DNA of 64,000 bases from a virus: positions 1 to 64,000 of the IMG/VR virus record IMGVR_UViG_3300003543_000059, one strand, 5' to 3'. The notes below the pieces were generated by a model that did no database searches, was not told where the DNA came from, and saw only the letters and a program-made list of their open reading frames with translations. The position numbers were made by a program, and so were the translations under genes. Positions 32,796 through 40,742 of the stretch are shown piece after piece. The first letter of the stretch is position 1; each line of letters begins with the position of its first letter.

Positions 32796-33221
32796 ATGAG
32801 TAAAGCTATAGACAACGCATTTGACATAGAACCATATGACCCAGAATCAACTGAATTGATTGATTATGCTGAGATGGCAAACTTGCCTTCTGTAAATGTA
32901 ATTCACCCCGATTATGATATAAAAGATTCTGAAATTGAAGACCAATTTCAAGAAGTTTATGATAAAGCTATGACTGCATTTGACACTCAGGTTGATGCTA
33001 CTGAAGATATTGAGGGTAAATATCTCGCTCGTAATTCTGAAGTTGCCAACCAACTACTAACAACAGCACTTCAAGCTGCCAAAGAAAAAGCCAGTCTTAA
33101 ACAACATTCCGACCATCTTAAAATCAAAAAAGACATTAAAGGCAATACTACCAACATTCAAAACAATGTCATGATGGACAGAAATGAACTGTTGAAGATG
33201 ATGAAAGGTGATATTGAGTAA
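32796..33221 (+). CDS. terminase small subunit candidate, gp16-like
   Basis: A 141-residue acidic, helical protein two genes ahead of the large terminase. Residues 45-75 and 80-110 are helix-rich (V-A-N-Q-L-L-T-T-A-L-Q-A-A-K-E-K-A), followed by a Lys/Asn tail and D-R-N-E-L-L-K-M-M-K. T4 gp16 has 164 residues with a coiled-coil core. The assignment rests on size, composition and position. A late promoter sits five bases before the ATG. Confidence 0.6.
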   Translation: MSKAIDNAFDIEPYDPESTELIDYAEMANLPSVNVIHPDYDIKDSEIEDQFQEVYDKAMTAFDTQVDATEDIEGKYLARNSEVANQLLTTALQAAKEKASLKQHSDHLKIKKDIKGNTTNIQNNVMMDRNELLKMMKGDIE

Positions 33222-33261
33222 TTATATATACTAATGTGTTCAATCAAATTAGGTATATATC

Positions 33262-33798
33262 ATGAACAAAGTTCCTTCCCCCGTAGATTTTTATAAACAA
33301 AATTTAACATGGTTTGACCACAAACTATACAATCTAGACGCATACGACCCTGAACAATCATTAAATAAAAAAATTCATTTTTTCGGTGATAGACGTGCTG
33401 GCAATACGTACACGCTATTGTTAACGGTTCTTCATAATTTATTAACCAATCCTAATAAGCAAATGGTTTTTATGCGTAGTTTCACTATACTTGTGACTGA
33501 TGATATGTTTAGAACTTTATATGAAATGTATAAAGAGCTAGAAGAAACTACCCCAAATTTTCAAATGTTTAACACCATAGTGGCTAGAACTAGATATTCT
33601 ATTACTTTTAGTAATGGTAGTTATCTTAAAAAAATGGGTAAAGATTTACCCATTGCTATGCGTGGGTTATATGGTTATGATTTTTGGTTTGTTGGTGATG
33701 AAACCAACATGTATAAACCTGAAGATTTTAGAATCATCGAAGAAGCTAAATGCAATCTTACATATAGGTACAATCTAAGAGAGCTATACGCCAACTGA
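33262..33798 (+). CDS. degenerate terminase-like ATPase domain protein
   Basis: A 178-residue protein that looks like a lone N-terminal ATPase domain of a terminase. A P-loop-like G42-D-R-R-A-G47-N-T sits where G-x4-G-K-T is expected, with Asn48 instead of the catalytic Lys. It is followed by M-V-F-M-R-S-F, an N-G-S-Y-L segment, a G-L-Y-G-Y stretch, and W-F-V-G-D-E-T-N where Walker B would be. The nuclease domain is absent. It lies between small and large terminase genes. It may be an inactive paralogue, a motor regulator, or a decaying gene. Confidence 0.45.
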   Translation: MNKVPSPVDFYKQNLTWFDHKLYNLDAYDPEQSLNKKIHFFGDRRAGNTYTLLLTVLHNLLTNPNKQMVFMRSFTILVTDDMFRTLYEMYKELEETTPNFQMFNTIVARTRYSITFSNGSYLKKMGKDLPIAMRGLYGYDFWFVGDETNMYKPEDFRIIEEAKCNLTYRYNLRELYAN

Positions 33799-33824
33799 AA
33801 ATAACATCATTTACAAAATCCTTG

Positions 33825-33832
33825 TATAAATA
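33825..33832 (+). promoter_or_regulatory. late promoter TATAAATA of the large terminase
   Basis: Perfect late motif 24 bases before the GTG start at 33857. Confidence 0.75.
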
Positions 33833-33856
33833 TCAGACAATTACAAGGATTTTAAT

Positions 33857-34234
33857 GTGGCAAGTAACAATCTTAAACGTGCTAATGAGTTAGTCGCTTA
33901 TAAGCCTGAAGACCTCATAGAACTGAGAAAATGTTCTCAAGACCCAATATATTTTATAAAAAAATATTGTAAAATTGAACACCCTCTTCACGGTATTATA
34001 CCGTTTGACCTATATCCATATCAAGAAGATTTAATTAAATCATTTTTAGAAAATCGTTTTACTTTGGCTCTCTGCTCTCGCCAATTGGGGAAATGTTTTT
34101 TAAACACTACTTTTATAAATAGTATTAAGAAGCCAAACGGTTTCAAACGTTTAGTGCTTAAATTATTTTATAAGAGAGAATATGATGCGATATTTAGAAA
34201 ACCGAAGACTGAAAAGACCTCTGAACACTATTAA
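33857..34234 (+). CDS. terminase large subunit, N-terminal fragment with split-intein N-part
   Basis: 125 residues from a GTG after CAAGGATTTTAAT. Residues 1-79 are the start of a gp17-like terminase, with an adenine-binding-like F-D-L-Y-P-Y-Q-E-D and ending exactly inside Walker A at C-S-R-Q-L-G-K79. Cys80 begins an intein N-part (C-F-L-N-T-T-F-I-N-S). T4 gp17 reads S-R-Q-L-G-K-T-T, and the missing T-T is found after the matching intein C-part at 35645. The two ORFs must be joined by protein trans-splicing to give a working packaging motor. The 3' end overlaps the endonuclease ORF by 53 bases. Confidence 0.85.
   Translation: MASNNLKRANELVAYKPEDLIELRKCSQDPIYFIKKYCKIEHPLHGIIPFDLYPYQEDLIKSFLENRFTLALCSRQLGKCFLNTTFINSIKKPNGFKRLVLKLFYKREYDAIFRKPKTEKTSEHY
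34094..34231 (+). other. split intein, N-terminal part (46 residues)
   Basis: Begins with Cys80 of gene 33857 directly after the terminase Walker A Lys79. Only the first splicing block is present; blocks B, F and G are in the next terminase ORF. Such a short N-part is like the atypically split inteins described in phage terminases. Confidence 0.8.
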
Positions 34235-35135
34235 AATTGAAAATTTAAAATATATCAACATACCCGAAGATTATATTTTATATCGTGATGGTTCTAAATT
34301 GAATTATATTATCAAAGATGATGATGTAGATAAGATTATAAAGGATGAACGCAAAGCTTATCAACGTAAACTGAAAACTTCAGAAGAATTTCTGTTAACT
34401 AAGGCTTTTATTAAGAATACTAACGGAAATATAATTTCTGATAAACAAAGAGTTGAAATTGAACGAGTTATGTATGCTATGTGGAAATATAATGAAATGT
34501 TGAGAATAGAAACTCTAGTATTATTGCTTAATAATGGAATAGAAACAAAATTGTTAGAACGTATTAGATTATTGGGTAATTTGAAGGCTACTGATTCAAG
34601 ATTTAACAAAATATTGTTATATGGGATAAAAAAAGGATTAGAAGAATTTAGAATTAACAAATCTGAAAGAGTGAAAGGTTCTAACAATCCAGCTTATCAA
34701 CATGGCGGGAAATTAAGTCCATATAGCAAAAAATTTATCAAATATGATAGTTCTGATGAAAGTGAAAATATCAGAAAATCTATGTTCGATAAAAATATAA
34801 AGAACAGGAATGATAATCAAAATAACACATGTAGATTAGATTATTACACATCAAGAGGTCGTTCGGAAGAAGATGCTGTGTTGGCTTTGAAGAAACGTCA
34901 AACTACATTTTCAAAACAAAAATGTATTGACAAATATGGTGATGTAAAAGGTTTTAACGTTTGGAAGAAACGTCAAAATAAATGGCAAGGCACATTAACA
35001 TCTAAATCTCAAGAAGAAATTGATATTATTAACAAAAAGAAAAGAAGCATTGGTGGTTGCTCTAAAATAGCTACTGAGTTATTTGGGTCTTTAGGGTATG
35101 GTTTTGCGAGATATGATGGTAATGGTGGCGAATAA
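34182..35135 (+). CDS. homing endonuclease-like ORF inside the terminase break
   Basis: 317 residues lying between the two terminase fragments. It has N-N-P-A-Y-Q-H-G-G-K-L-S-P near residue 165, and two R-Q-x-x-F/K-W modules: L-K-K-R-Q-T-T-F-S-K-Q-K-C-I-D-K-Y-G and V-W-K-K-R-Q-N-K-W. These occur in phage homing enzymes of the Vsr-like type. The catalytic region seen in the endonucleases at 8092 and 38257 is missing: the protein ends soon after S-K-I-A-T-E-L-F. It is therefore probably truncated, or relies on another nuclease. The true start may be downstream of the overlap. Confidence 0.6.
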   Translation: MMRYLENRRLKRPLNTIKIENLKYINIPEDYILYRDGSKLNYIIKDDDVDKIIKDERKAYQRKLKTSEEFLLTKAFIKNTNGNIISDKQRVEIERVMYAMWKYNEMLRIETLVLLLNNGIETKLLERIRLLGNLKATDSRFNKILLYGIKKGLEEFRINKSERVKGSNNPAYQHGGKLSPYSKKFIKYDSSDESENIRKSMFDKNIKNRNDNQNNTCRLDYYTSRGRSEEDAVLALKKRQTTFSKQKCIDKYGDVKGFNVWKKRQNKWQGTLTSKSQEEIDIINKKKRSIGGCSKIATELFGSLGYGFARYDGNGGE

Positions 35136-35170
35136 GAATAAAATAATAACAGAATGTAAGGATTTTATAA

Positions 35171-35644
35171 ATGAATGGGATAATGAACTTTTCGCATCTT
35201 AAAGAGAAAATATTAAAATGGTGTTTAAGTGAAGAAGCTGTTATTTATGGTGAACTATATAAACAATACCAAACTAACAAAGTAGAACGATACCAACAAA
35301 ATAAACTTAAATTTGTTGAAGAATCTGAACCGAATGATTTGTTTATTAAAACACCTTCAGGAATATCACCAATAAAACGATTATTGAAAACTGTTGAATA
35401 TGATGTATATCGTATTACTTTGGAAAACGAATTATTCTTAGAATGCGCTGATGAACATTTATTGATAGGCGAATATGGTGATGCTATATTCGCTAAAGAT
35501 AGCAAAGGAACTACATTAAGAACGATTAAAGGACCATCTGCTGTTGTAAGCGTAGAACCATTGAATCGTTCTGAATCTATGTACGATATAGAGATTGATG
35601 GTGATGACCATACATATCATACTAATGGAATATTATCACATAAT
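35171..35644 (+). other. split intein, C-terminal part (158 residues)
   Basis: Block B is seen as E-C-A-D-E-H-L-L near residue 93, block F as Y-D-I-E-I-D-G-D-D-H-T-Y near 138-149, and block G ends S-H-N158, followed by Thr159 as the splicing nucleophile of the extein. No endonuclease motif is inside. Confidence 0.8.
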
Positions 35645-38257
35645 ACAACTTGCGCTGCTGCTTTCTTCTTGTGGTACGCAACATTTGAAGAACATAAGAC
35701 TGTTCTTATCGTATCAAACAAAGAATCAAACGCTACAGAATTCATTCATCGTCTTCAGGTTATGTATGAATACTTACCTAAATGGTTGAAGGCTGGTGTT
35801 GATGGTGAATGGAATAAAAAATCTGTTGGTTTTGATAATGGTTGTCGTGTTATATCAAGAGCGACTTCAGACTCATCAGCAAGGGGTTTATCATTATCTA
35901 TCGTATTTGCAGACGAACTTGCATTCGTTAGGGATAACATTCAAGATGAATTTTGGGCTGCTCTATCACCAACATTATCATGCGTTACGGGTGATACACT
36001 GGTATTGACCAAAAATGGCTATGAAAAAATAGAAGATTTTCATAAAGGTAAAGGTGTTGGTGATTATTTTGAAATAGATGGTGTAGAAGTGTACGGTAAA
36101 GAAGGTATTGAACCATTATCGCATGGTTATGTATCACCAGAAAGCGATACTTTAATTATAGAAACACAACGCGGTTTTATGATAGAGGTTACTCATAATC
36201 ATCCATTATACGCGTTAACAGAAAACCCTGAAATGGTTAAAGCTAAAAATTTAACTACAGCGAACTATTTAAGAATTGATTATGGGATGAATCATTTTGG
36301 AAAAAAATCTTTAGATAGTGACATCGCTTATATGTTAGGTGGATATATAGCCGAGGGGTGGTCATCACATTTTAAAAATGCTAAAGGTGAACGGGTTAAT
36401 TCTGCCATATATATAGCAAACCTTGACAGTGATTTTCGTGAAGTGTTTTATCGAAATGGTTTTAGTGACGACCTTAATCAATCACACAAAATTAGAAAAT
36501 TTGGTGTAGATGTGTGCAGGTTTTGGGAAAACGAATATGGTATAAATTTTACTCAAAAATGTTATGACAAAGAAATACCACATTATATCATGCAATCTAA
36601 TAGTAAGACTATTGGCATGTTTCTTAGGGGGTTATATGATGGTGATGGTAGTATTACTGTAAATCGAGGGATTAATCTTACATCTACTAGTAGAAAATTA
36701 ATTCAGCAAGTTCAAATTTTATTGATGAATTTTGGCATTTTAACTACGCTGGTTAAAAATGATGCTGAAAAAATAATGATACGTGAGCGTGAAAGCTGTA
36801 GACTTTTGCCACAAGGAAAACCTATTCAATCATTAAGAGATAGTTGGGGGTTGAACATATCACGTTCAAACGCTGGTTTATTCCAGCGGTGTGTAGGTTT
36901 TAATATAAAGTATAAAGGGGATAAATTAGAAGAATGTATTAAAAAATATCCTCAAGATGATTACAAACAGAAAGTCATCCCTTTTGACATTATAAAAAAT
37001 GTTATATCTAACATAGTAGAATCAAGCGGAAAAACAAAAAAATGGTTTAGAGATAAAGGGTGTCGTTTAGATAAACTTTTTAATAAATCCACAGAAAGAA
37101 CGTGTACACTTAGATGGTTGGAAGTTTTTTACAAAGCTGTTAGACATATGGATTGTGTAGCTCAATATCACAATATATTCAATGAATTGTTAGGATATGA
37201 TTGTATATGGGATAAAATAAAAACTATAACTCCATCAACTAATAAGACGTATGATTTCACGGTACCAAAAACCCACACTTTTTTACAAAACGGTATTTTA
37301 GGTAGCAATACGGGTGGTTCGTGTATCGTGGCATCAACACCTAATGGTGACATGAACTTATTCGCTCAATTAGCCAGAGCATCAGAAGCAAAAACTAACG
37401 AATTCGTATTTAAAAAATATATCTGGGAAGATGTACCAGAACGTGATGAAGCTTGGAAGAAGTCTGAAATCATGCGGATTGGTGAAGAGAAATTTTTACA
37501 AGAACATTTGTGCCACTTCTTATCTAGTGAAGCCATGCTTATTAGTAGCATGGTTCTATCCACTATTAAACCCAAACAACACGTTCGGGAACTTAAAGAA
37601 TTCAAATTGTGGGATTCTTTTTCTCCTGAAAAATCTTACATTGTTGGTGTTGACCCTAGCACCGGAATTGATAATGACTTTTCGGTTATCGAGGTCTTTG
37701 AATTTCCTACTATGATTCAAGTAGGGGAATTTCGTTCAAACACTTGCAACACTACACAATTATACCAAGCTTTAAAAGGTATTCTTATCATGATGGAACG
37801 TGTTGGGTGCCAGATATTTTACAGTTCGGAAAATAATGGCATCGGTGAAGGGTTGTTGGTGTGTATTGAAAATGATGAAAATGCACCGGAACATGCTGAG
37901 TTCGTAACGCAAGCGAATTCTAAACGTGAAGGTTTTGCTACGACCAACAAGAGCAAAATTAAAGCTTGTATTAAGTTGCGTGAAATGTTTGAATCTGGTA
38001 AGATTGAAATTAAATCGGAGCATTTGTTATTTGAGCTTAAAAATTTCATTAGAACCAAAGCATCATATGAGGCTCAGCCTGGTGCTACAGATGATTGTAT
38101 ATCCGCAGTGCTGATAGTTATTAGAATTTTAGAAGAAATAATATTGTATGATGATAGAGCTTATGCTATGATGGAAGAAAGTTTAGGAGAAGATTATTTC
38201 TCTAATGATGTATATGACGAGAATGGTGTTGATGCGGCAATGCCAATAGTTTTTTAA
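35171..38257 (+). CDS. terminase large subunit, C-terminal fragment with two inteins
   Basis: 1028 residues. Residues 1-158 are the C-part of the split intein, ending H-T-N-G-I-L-S-H-N158. The terminase resumes at T159-T-C-A-A-A, completing Walker A. The ATPase body follows, with the Walker B region I-V-F-A-D-E-L-A-F near 246-254. A second intein occupies 271-713 (Cys271 to Asn713), then T-G-G-S-C-I-V-A-S-T-P-N-G, the coupling motif. The nuclease domain has V-G-V-D-P-S-T-G and a final A-T-D-D-C-I-S-A acidic motif. After both splicing events the motor would have about 506 residues from this ORF plus 79 from the first, near T4 gp17 length (610). Confidence 0.9.
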   Translation: MNGIMNFSHLKEKILKWCLSEEAVIYGELYKQYQTNKVERYQQNKLKFVEESEPNDLFIKTPSGISPIKRLLKTVEYDVYRITLENELFLECADEHLLIGEYGDAIFAKDSKGTTLRTIKGPSAVVSVEPLNRSESMYDIEIDGDDHTYHTNGILSHNTTCAAAFFLWYATFEEHKTVLIVSNKESNATEFIHRLQVMYEYLPKWLKAGVDGEWNKKSVGFDNGCRVISRATSDSSARGLSLSIVFADELAFVRDNIQDEFWAALSPTLSCVTGDTLVLTKNGYEKIEDFHKGKGVGDYFEIDGVEVYGKEGIEPLSHGYVSPESDTLIIETQRGFMIEVTHNHPLYALTENPEMVKAKNLTTANYLRIDYGMNHFGKKSLDSDIAYMLGGYIAEGWSSHFKNAKGERVNSAIYIANLDSDFREVFYRNGFSDDLNQSHKIRKFGVDVCRFWENEYGINFTQKCYDKEIPHYIMQSNSKTIGMFLRGLYDGDGSITVNRGINLTSTSRKLIQQVQILLMNFGILTTLVKNDAEKIMIRERESCRLLPQGKPIQSLRDSWGLNISRSNAGLFQRCVGFNIKYKGDKLEECIKKYPQDDYKQKVIPFDIIKNVISNIVESSGKTKKWFRDKGCRLDKLFNKSTERTCTLRWLEVFYKAVRHMDCVAQYHNIFNELLGYDCIWDKIKTITPSTNKTYDFTVPKTHTFLQNGILGSNTGGSCIVASTPNGDMNLFAQLARASEAKTNEFVFKKYIWEDVPERDEAWKKSEIMRIGEEKFLQEHLCHFLSSEAMLISSMVLSTIKPKQHVRELKEFKLWDSFSPEKSYIVGVDPSTGIDNDFSVIEVFEFPTMIQVGEFRSNTCNTTQLYQALKGILIMMERVGCQIFYSSENNGIGEGLLVCIENDENAPEHAEFVTQANSKREGFATTNKSKIKACIKLREMFESGKIEIKSEHLLFELKNFIRTKASYEAQPGATDDCISAVLIVIRILEEIILYDDRAYAMMEESLGEDYFSNDVYDENGVDAAMPIVF
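35981..37309 (+). other. second terminase intein with LAGLIDADG endonuclease
   Basis: 443 residues, in frame. It starts C-V-T-G-D-T-L-V and ends N-G-I-L-G-S-N before Thr. Block B is T-H-N-H-P-L-Y-A. Two LAGLIDADG-type motifs are present: M-L-G-G-Y-I-A-E-G around 36330-36357 and F-L-R-G-L-Y-D-G-D-G around 36619-36649. It interrupts the terminase just before the coupling motif, a highly conserved site. Confidence 0.88.
38192..38211 (+). repeat. 20-bp direct repeat, left copy (in terminase 3' end)
   Basis: GATTATTTCTCTAATGATGT, encoding D-Y-F-S-N-D-V near the terminase C-terminus. Identical to 39947-39966, just after the endonuclease gene. Confidence 0.9.
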
Positions 38258-39948
38258 TGATGTATGACAAAAAATTGAAGGAAATTGGGTACCATTTATC
38301 GAATGGTGGTAATATAGGAAATTACTGGCGTAATGTAAAATTGAAAGAATTATTACTAAAAGAAACAGATTTTTTAGTAGGTGTCAATACTAACATTGAG
38401 CGAATGTATTATATTATTAATGATTTAAGAGAACAACAACGATGCGTTTGCTCCAAATTAACTAGTGTTAAACGAGTAAAGGGGTATTATATAGTTCAAT
38501 CGTGTTCTAGGCATTGCGCTATGTCTGTGATTGGTAATGATGGTTTAACTGGTTATGAGAGAATAGGTAAAAAGACTAAAGATGCAATGGAAGTTGTAGG
38601 AGATGATGGACTAACAGGTTATGAACGTAATTCGGTTAAAATATCTAAAACCTTAAATAGTGTTCAGGAATCGGGAAAGACTAGAGGACAAGAATTGGGG
38701 GAATTGAGTGCTATAGCTCGAACTGTTGTTGATGTTAGCAGTGGGTTAACTATTAACCAAAAAAATGGTAAAAAAGTTTCGAAAACATTAATGGCTATTC
38801 AACCTTCTGGAAAAACTAGAGGGAAAGAATTGGGTGAGTTGGCTAGAAAAGTAAGAATAGTGGAAGATGATAATGGGTTGAACGGGTATCAACGGTCAGC
38901 TTTAATGATGTCAAAAACAGTTAAAAAACAAAAATACTATGAGCATAAAGATAAAATAGAATCATTGGGTTTCACCGTTCTCAGTAGTTTAAGTGAATAT
39001 TATAAAGATGTATATTTTAGATATAAATGTAATACGTGTAACCAACAAAACTACACACGATACAGAAATTTGAGATGTTTAAAATGTAATCCTTACAACA
39101 AATCTATAGCGGAACAAGAAATTATAGATTATTGTGATTCATACGTTTTAGTTAAATCTAACGCTAGAAATATTATATCACCATTAGAACTTGATGTGTA
39201 TGTGGAAAGTTTGAATCTTGCCATTGAATATAATGGATTATTCTGGCATAATCACAATAAACTTGAAAACAAAAATTACCATCTCAATAAAACTGAATTA
39301 TGTGAAGCTAAAGGAATTCATCTTCTTCATATTTTTGAAAATGAATGGCTCGACCCCACAAAACAAAATATTTGGAAGTCAATCATATCAAATAAATTAG
39401 GTCATTCCACACGATTATACGCTCGGAACTGCGGGATAAGAACAGTATCAAGCGTTGAAAAGTGTGAGTTCTTAAAAGCTAATCATCTTCAAGGTGATTG
39501 CCCTTCATCTGTTAATGTTGGGTTATATCATAATGATGAATTGGTTTCATTGATGACCTTTGGGAAATCAAGGTTTAGTAAAAAATATGATTGGGAGTTG
39601 TTACGTTTTTGTAATACATTAAATGTTAGTGTTGTTGGTGGAGCATCACGTTTGTTGAAACGTTTTCGAGCGTTAAACGATGGCTCAATCGTTTCTTACG
39701 CTGATAAACGTAGAAGCAATGGCAATCTATACAAACAACTAGGGTTCAGTCATAGCCATGATTCTAAGCCAAATTACTGGTATTTTAAAAGCGGTGATAT
39801 AATGTTAGAATCTAGAGTCAAATATCAAAAACATAAATTATCAAAAATTTTAAAATATTTTGATTCTGATTTGTCAGAAAGTGATAATATGAATAATAAC
39901 GGATACCATAAAATTTATGATTGCGGTAATCAAGTTTGGGTGTTATGA
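38257..39948 (+). CDS. Vsr-like (EDxHD-type) homing endonuclease
   Basis: A 563-residue protein starting one base inside the terminase stop (TAATG). Residues about 85-230 hold three G-L-T-G-Y-E-type modules with K-T-R-G-x-E-L-G-E-L, then a zinc-ribbon pair C-N-T-C / C-L-K-C. The nuclease core reads P-L-E-L-D-V-Y-V, L-A-I-E-Y-N-G-L-F-W-H, Y-H-L-N-K-T, and F-E-N-E-W. The C-terminal domain (A-N-H-L-Q-G-D, G-L-Y-H-N-D-E-L-V, S-Y-A-D-K-R-R-S-N-G-N-L-Y) matches 8092-9921. It is probably a mobile gene that homes into the terminase 3' end. Confidence 0.8.
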   Translation: MMYDKKLKEIGYHLSNGGNIGNYWRNVKLKELLLKETDFLVGVNTNIERMYYIINDLREQQRCVCSKLTSVKRVKGYYIVQSCSRHCAMSVIGNDGLTGYERIGKKTKDAMEVVGDDGLTGYERNSVKISKTLNSVQESGKTRGQELGELSAIARTVVDVSSGLTINQKNGKKVSKTLMAIQPSGKTRGKELGELARKVRIVEDDNGLNGYQRSALMMSKTVKKQKYYEHKDKIESLGFTVLSSLSEYYKDVYFRYKCNTCNQQNYTRYRNLRCLKCNPYNKSIAEQEIIDYCDSYVLVKSNARNIISPLELDVYVESLNLAIEYNGLFWHNHNKLENKNYHLNKTELCEAKGIHLLHIFENEWLDPTKQNIWKSIISNKLGHSTRLYARNCGIRTVSSVEKCEFLKANHLQGDCPSSVNVGLYHNDELVSLMTFGKSRFSKKYDWELLRFCNTLNVSVVGGASRLLKRFRALNDGSIVSYADKRRSNGNLYKQLGFSHSHDSKPNYWYFKSGDIMLESRVKYQKHKLSKILKYFDSDLSESDNMNNNGYHKIYDCGNQVWVL

Positions 39949-39966
39949 TTATTTCTCTAATGATGT
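39947..39966 (+). repeat. 20-bp direct repeat, right copy (old terminase end)
   Basis: Same 20 bases as 38192-38211, followed at once by TTGA. Read in the terminase frame it gives D-Y-F-S-N-D-V-stop, so it looks like the original 3' end of the terminase gene, left behind after insertion. Confidence 0.85.
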
Positions 39967-39994
39967 TTGACTATTTCCTGTATTTTAAGTATAA

Positions 39995-40002
39995 TATAAA
40001 TA
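39995..40002 (+). promoter_or_regulatory. late promoter TATAAATA
   Basis: Perfect motif 23 bases before the ATG at 40026. Confidence 0.75.
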
Positions 40003-40025
40003 TAGAATTAACTATGAGGAAAAAC

Positions 40026-40409
40026 ATGAAACTTAAAGATATTACTGAAGCCGTTTCCAAAAAAGAACCAATCTTTACCAAAGACGAATTAGCATATTTG
40101 AAATCTGAACTAGCTGGAGAAGGTTTTTCCGGTAAAGCTGTGGTTTCAACTAAACCAACCATCCGAAATTCTAAAAGAAAAAAAGGGGATTACCTGTGGA
40201 ATGGTGAAAAGTCTTCCATAGTATATAAACGTATAATGGATTTAGATACGGGCAAAATCATTAAAAGGTCTTATACTTCTTCTTCGGCTTATGGTATTGA
40301 AGATGCTTCTATTCTGGCAGTTGAACAATGGAGGAATGGGGAAGGAATGAAATTATTCAAGTATGAACAATTACCATCGGATGTTCGTGCAAAATTTGAT
40401 ATGATGTAA
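40026..40409 (+). CDS. predicted packaged protein with capsid-targeting N-terminus
   Basis: 127 residues from the ATG at 40026, chosen for its GAGGAAAAAC ribosome binding site and the late promoter upstream; longer in-frame starts lie before the promoter. It begins M-K-L-K-D-I-T-E8-A, fitting cleavage after I-T-E. The body is basic and has a Y-T-S-S-S-A-Y-G-I-E-D-A-S-I-L-A-V-E-Q-W-R segment. Function unknown. Confidence 0.6.
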   Translation: MKLKDITEAVSKKEPIFTKDELAYLKSELAGEGFSGKAVVSTKPTIRNSKRKKGDYLWNGEKSSIVYKRIMDLDTGKIIKRSYTSSSAYGIEDASILAVEQWRNGEGMKLFKYEQLPSDVRAKFDMM

Positions 40410-40426
40410 AATATAATGGTGTTTTA

Positions 40427-40480
40427 ATGTTAGAAATCAAATTAGAGAAATTAGAAAAATCGTTGTTAAATGAAAGGTGA
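40427..40480 (+). CDS. possible 17-residue peptide
   Basis: M-L-E-I-K-L-E-K-L-E-K-S-L-L-N-E-R, an amphipathic helix of Leu and Lys/Glu. First in a chain of very short ORFs; little ribosome-binding sequence. May be chance. Confidence 0.3.
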   Translation: MLEIKLEKLEKSLLNER

Positions 40481-40483
40481 CGT

Positions 40484-40570
40484 ATGAAACAACAGCGAAA
40501 AGAAAGATTTGCCCCTTTCTGGGGAAACGTTTATGTATGGGTAATGGCTGTATGGGTTGGTAATTTATAA
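40484..40570 (+). CDS. possible 28-residue membrane peptide
   Basis: ATG after AAAGGTGACGT. Basic head (K-Q-Q-R-K-E-R) followed by an aromatic hydrophobic stretch (F-W-G-N-V-Y-V-W-V-M-A-V-W-V-G). The stop overlaps the next ATG (TAATG). Plausible small inner-membrane peptide. Confidence 0.45.
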   Translation: MKQQRKERFAPFWGNVYVWVMAVWVGNL

Positions 40571-40698
40571 TGGAACAAAAAGCGGTGGAACGACATGAAA
40601 CAAGTAACAATGGCATATCTTCCTTTGTTACGGTTATGGAAGATGACAAATGCTCAAGAGAAATCGGTGTTTGTACGGCAATGCCGAGTCCATTGTAA
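40570..40698 (+). CDS. possible 42-residue protein
   Basis: Starts in a TAATG overlap with the preceding peptide and has two Cys residues (D-D-K-C-S-R-E-I-G-V-C). Function unknown; coupling is the only support. Confidence 0.45.
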   Translation: MEQKAVERHETSNNGISSFVTVMEDDKCSREIGVCTAMPSPL

Positions 40699-40742
40699 TG
40701 CAATTTGAAATCAGATTATGCGATTGACAATAGGTGATTTAG

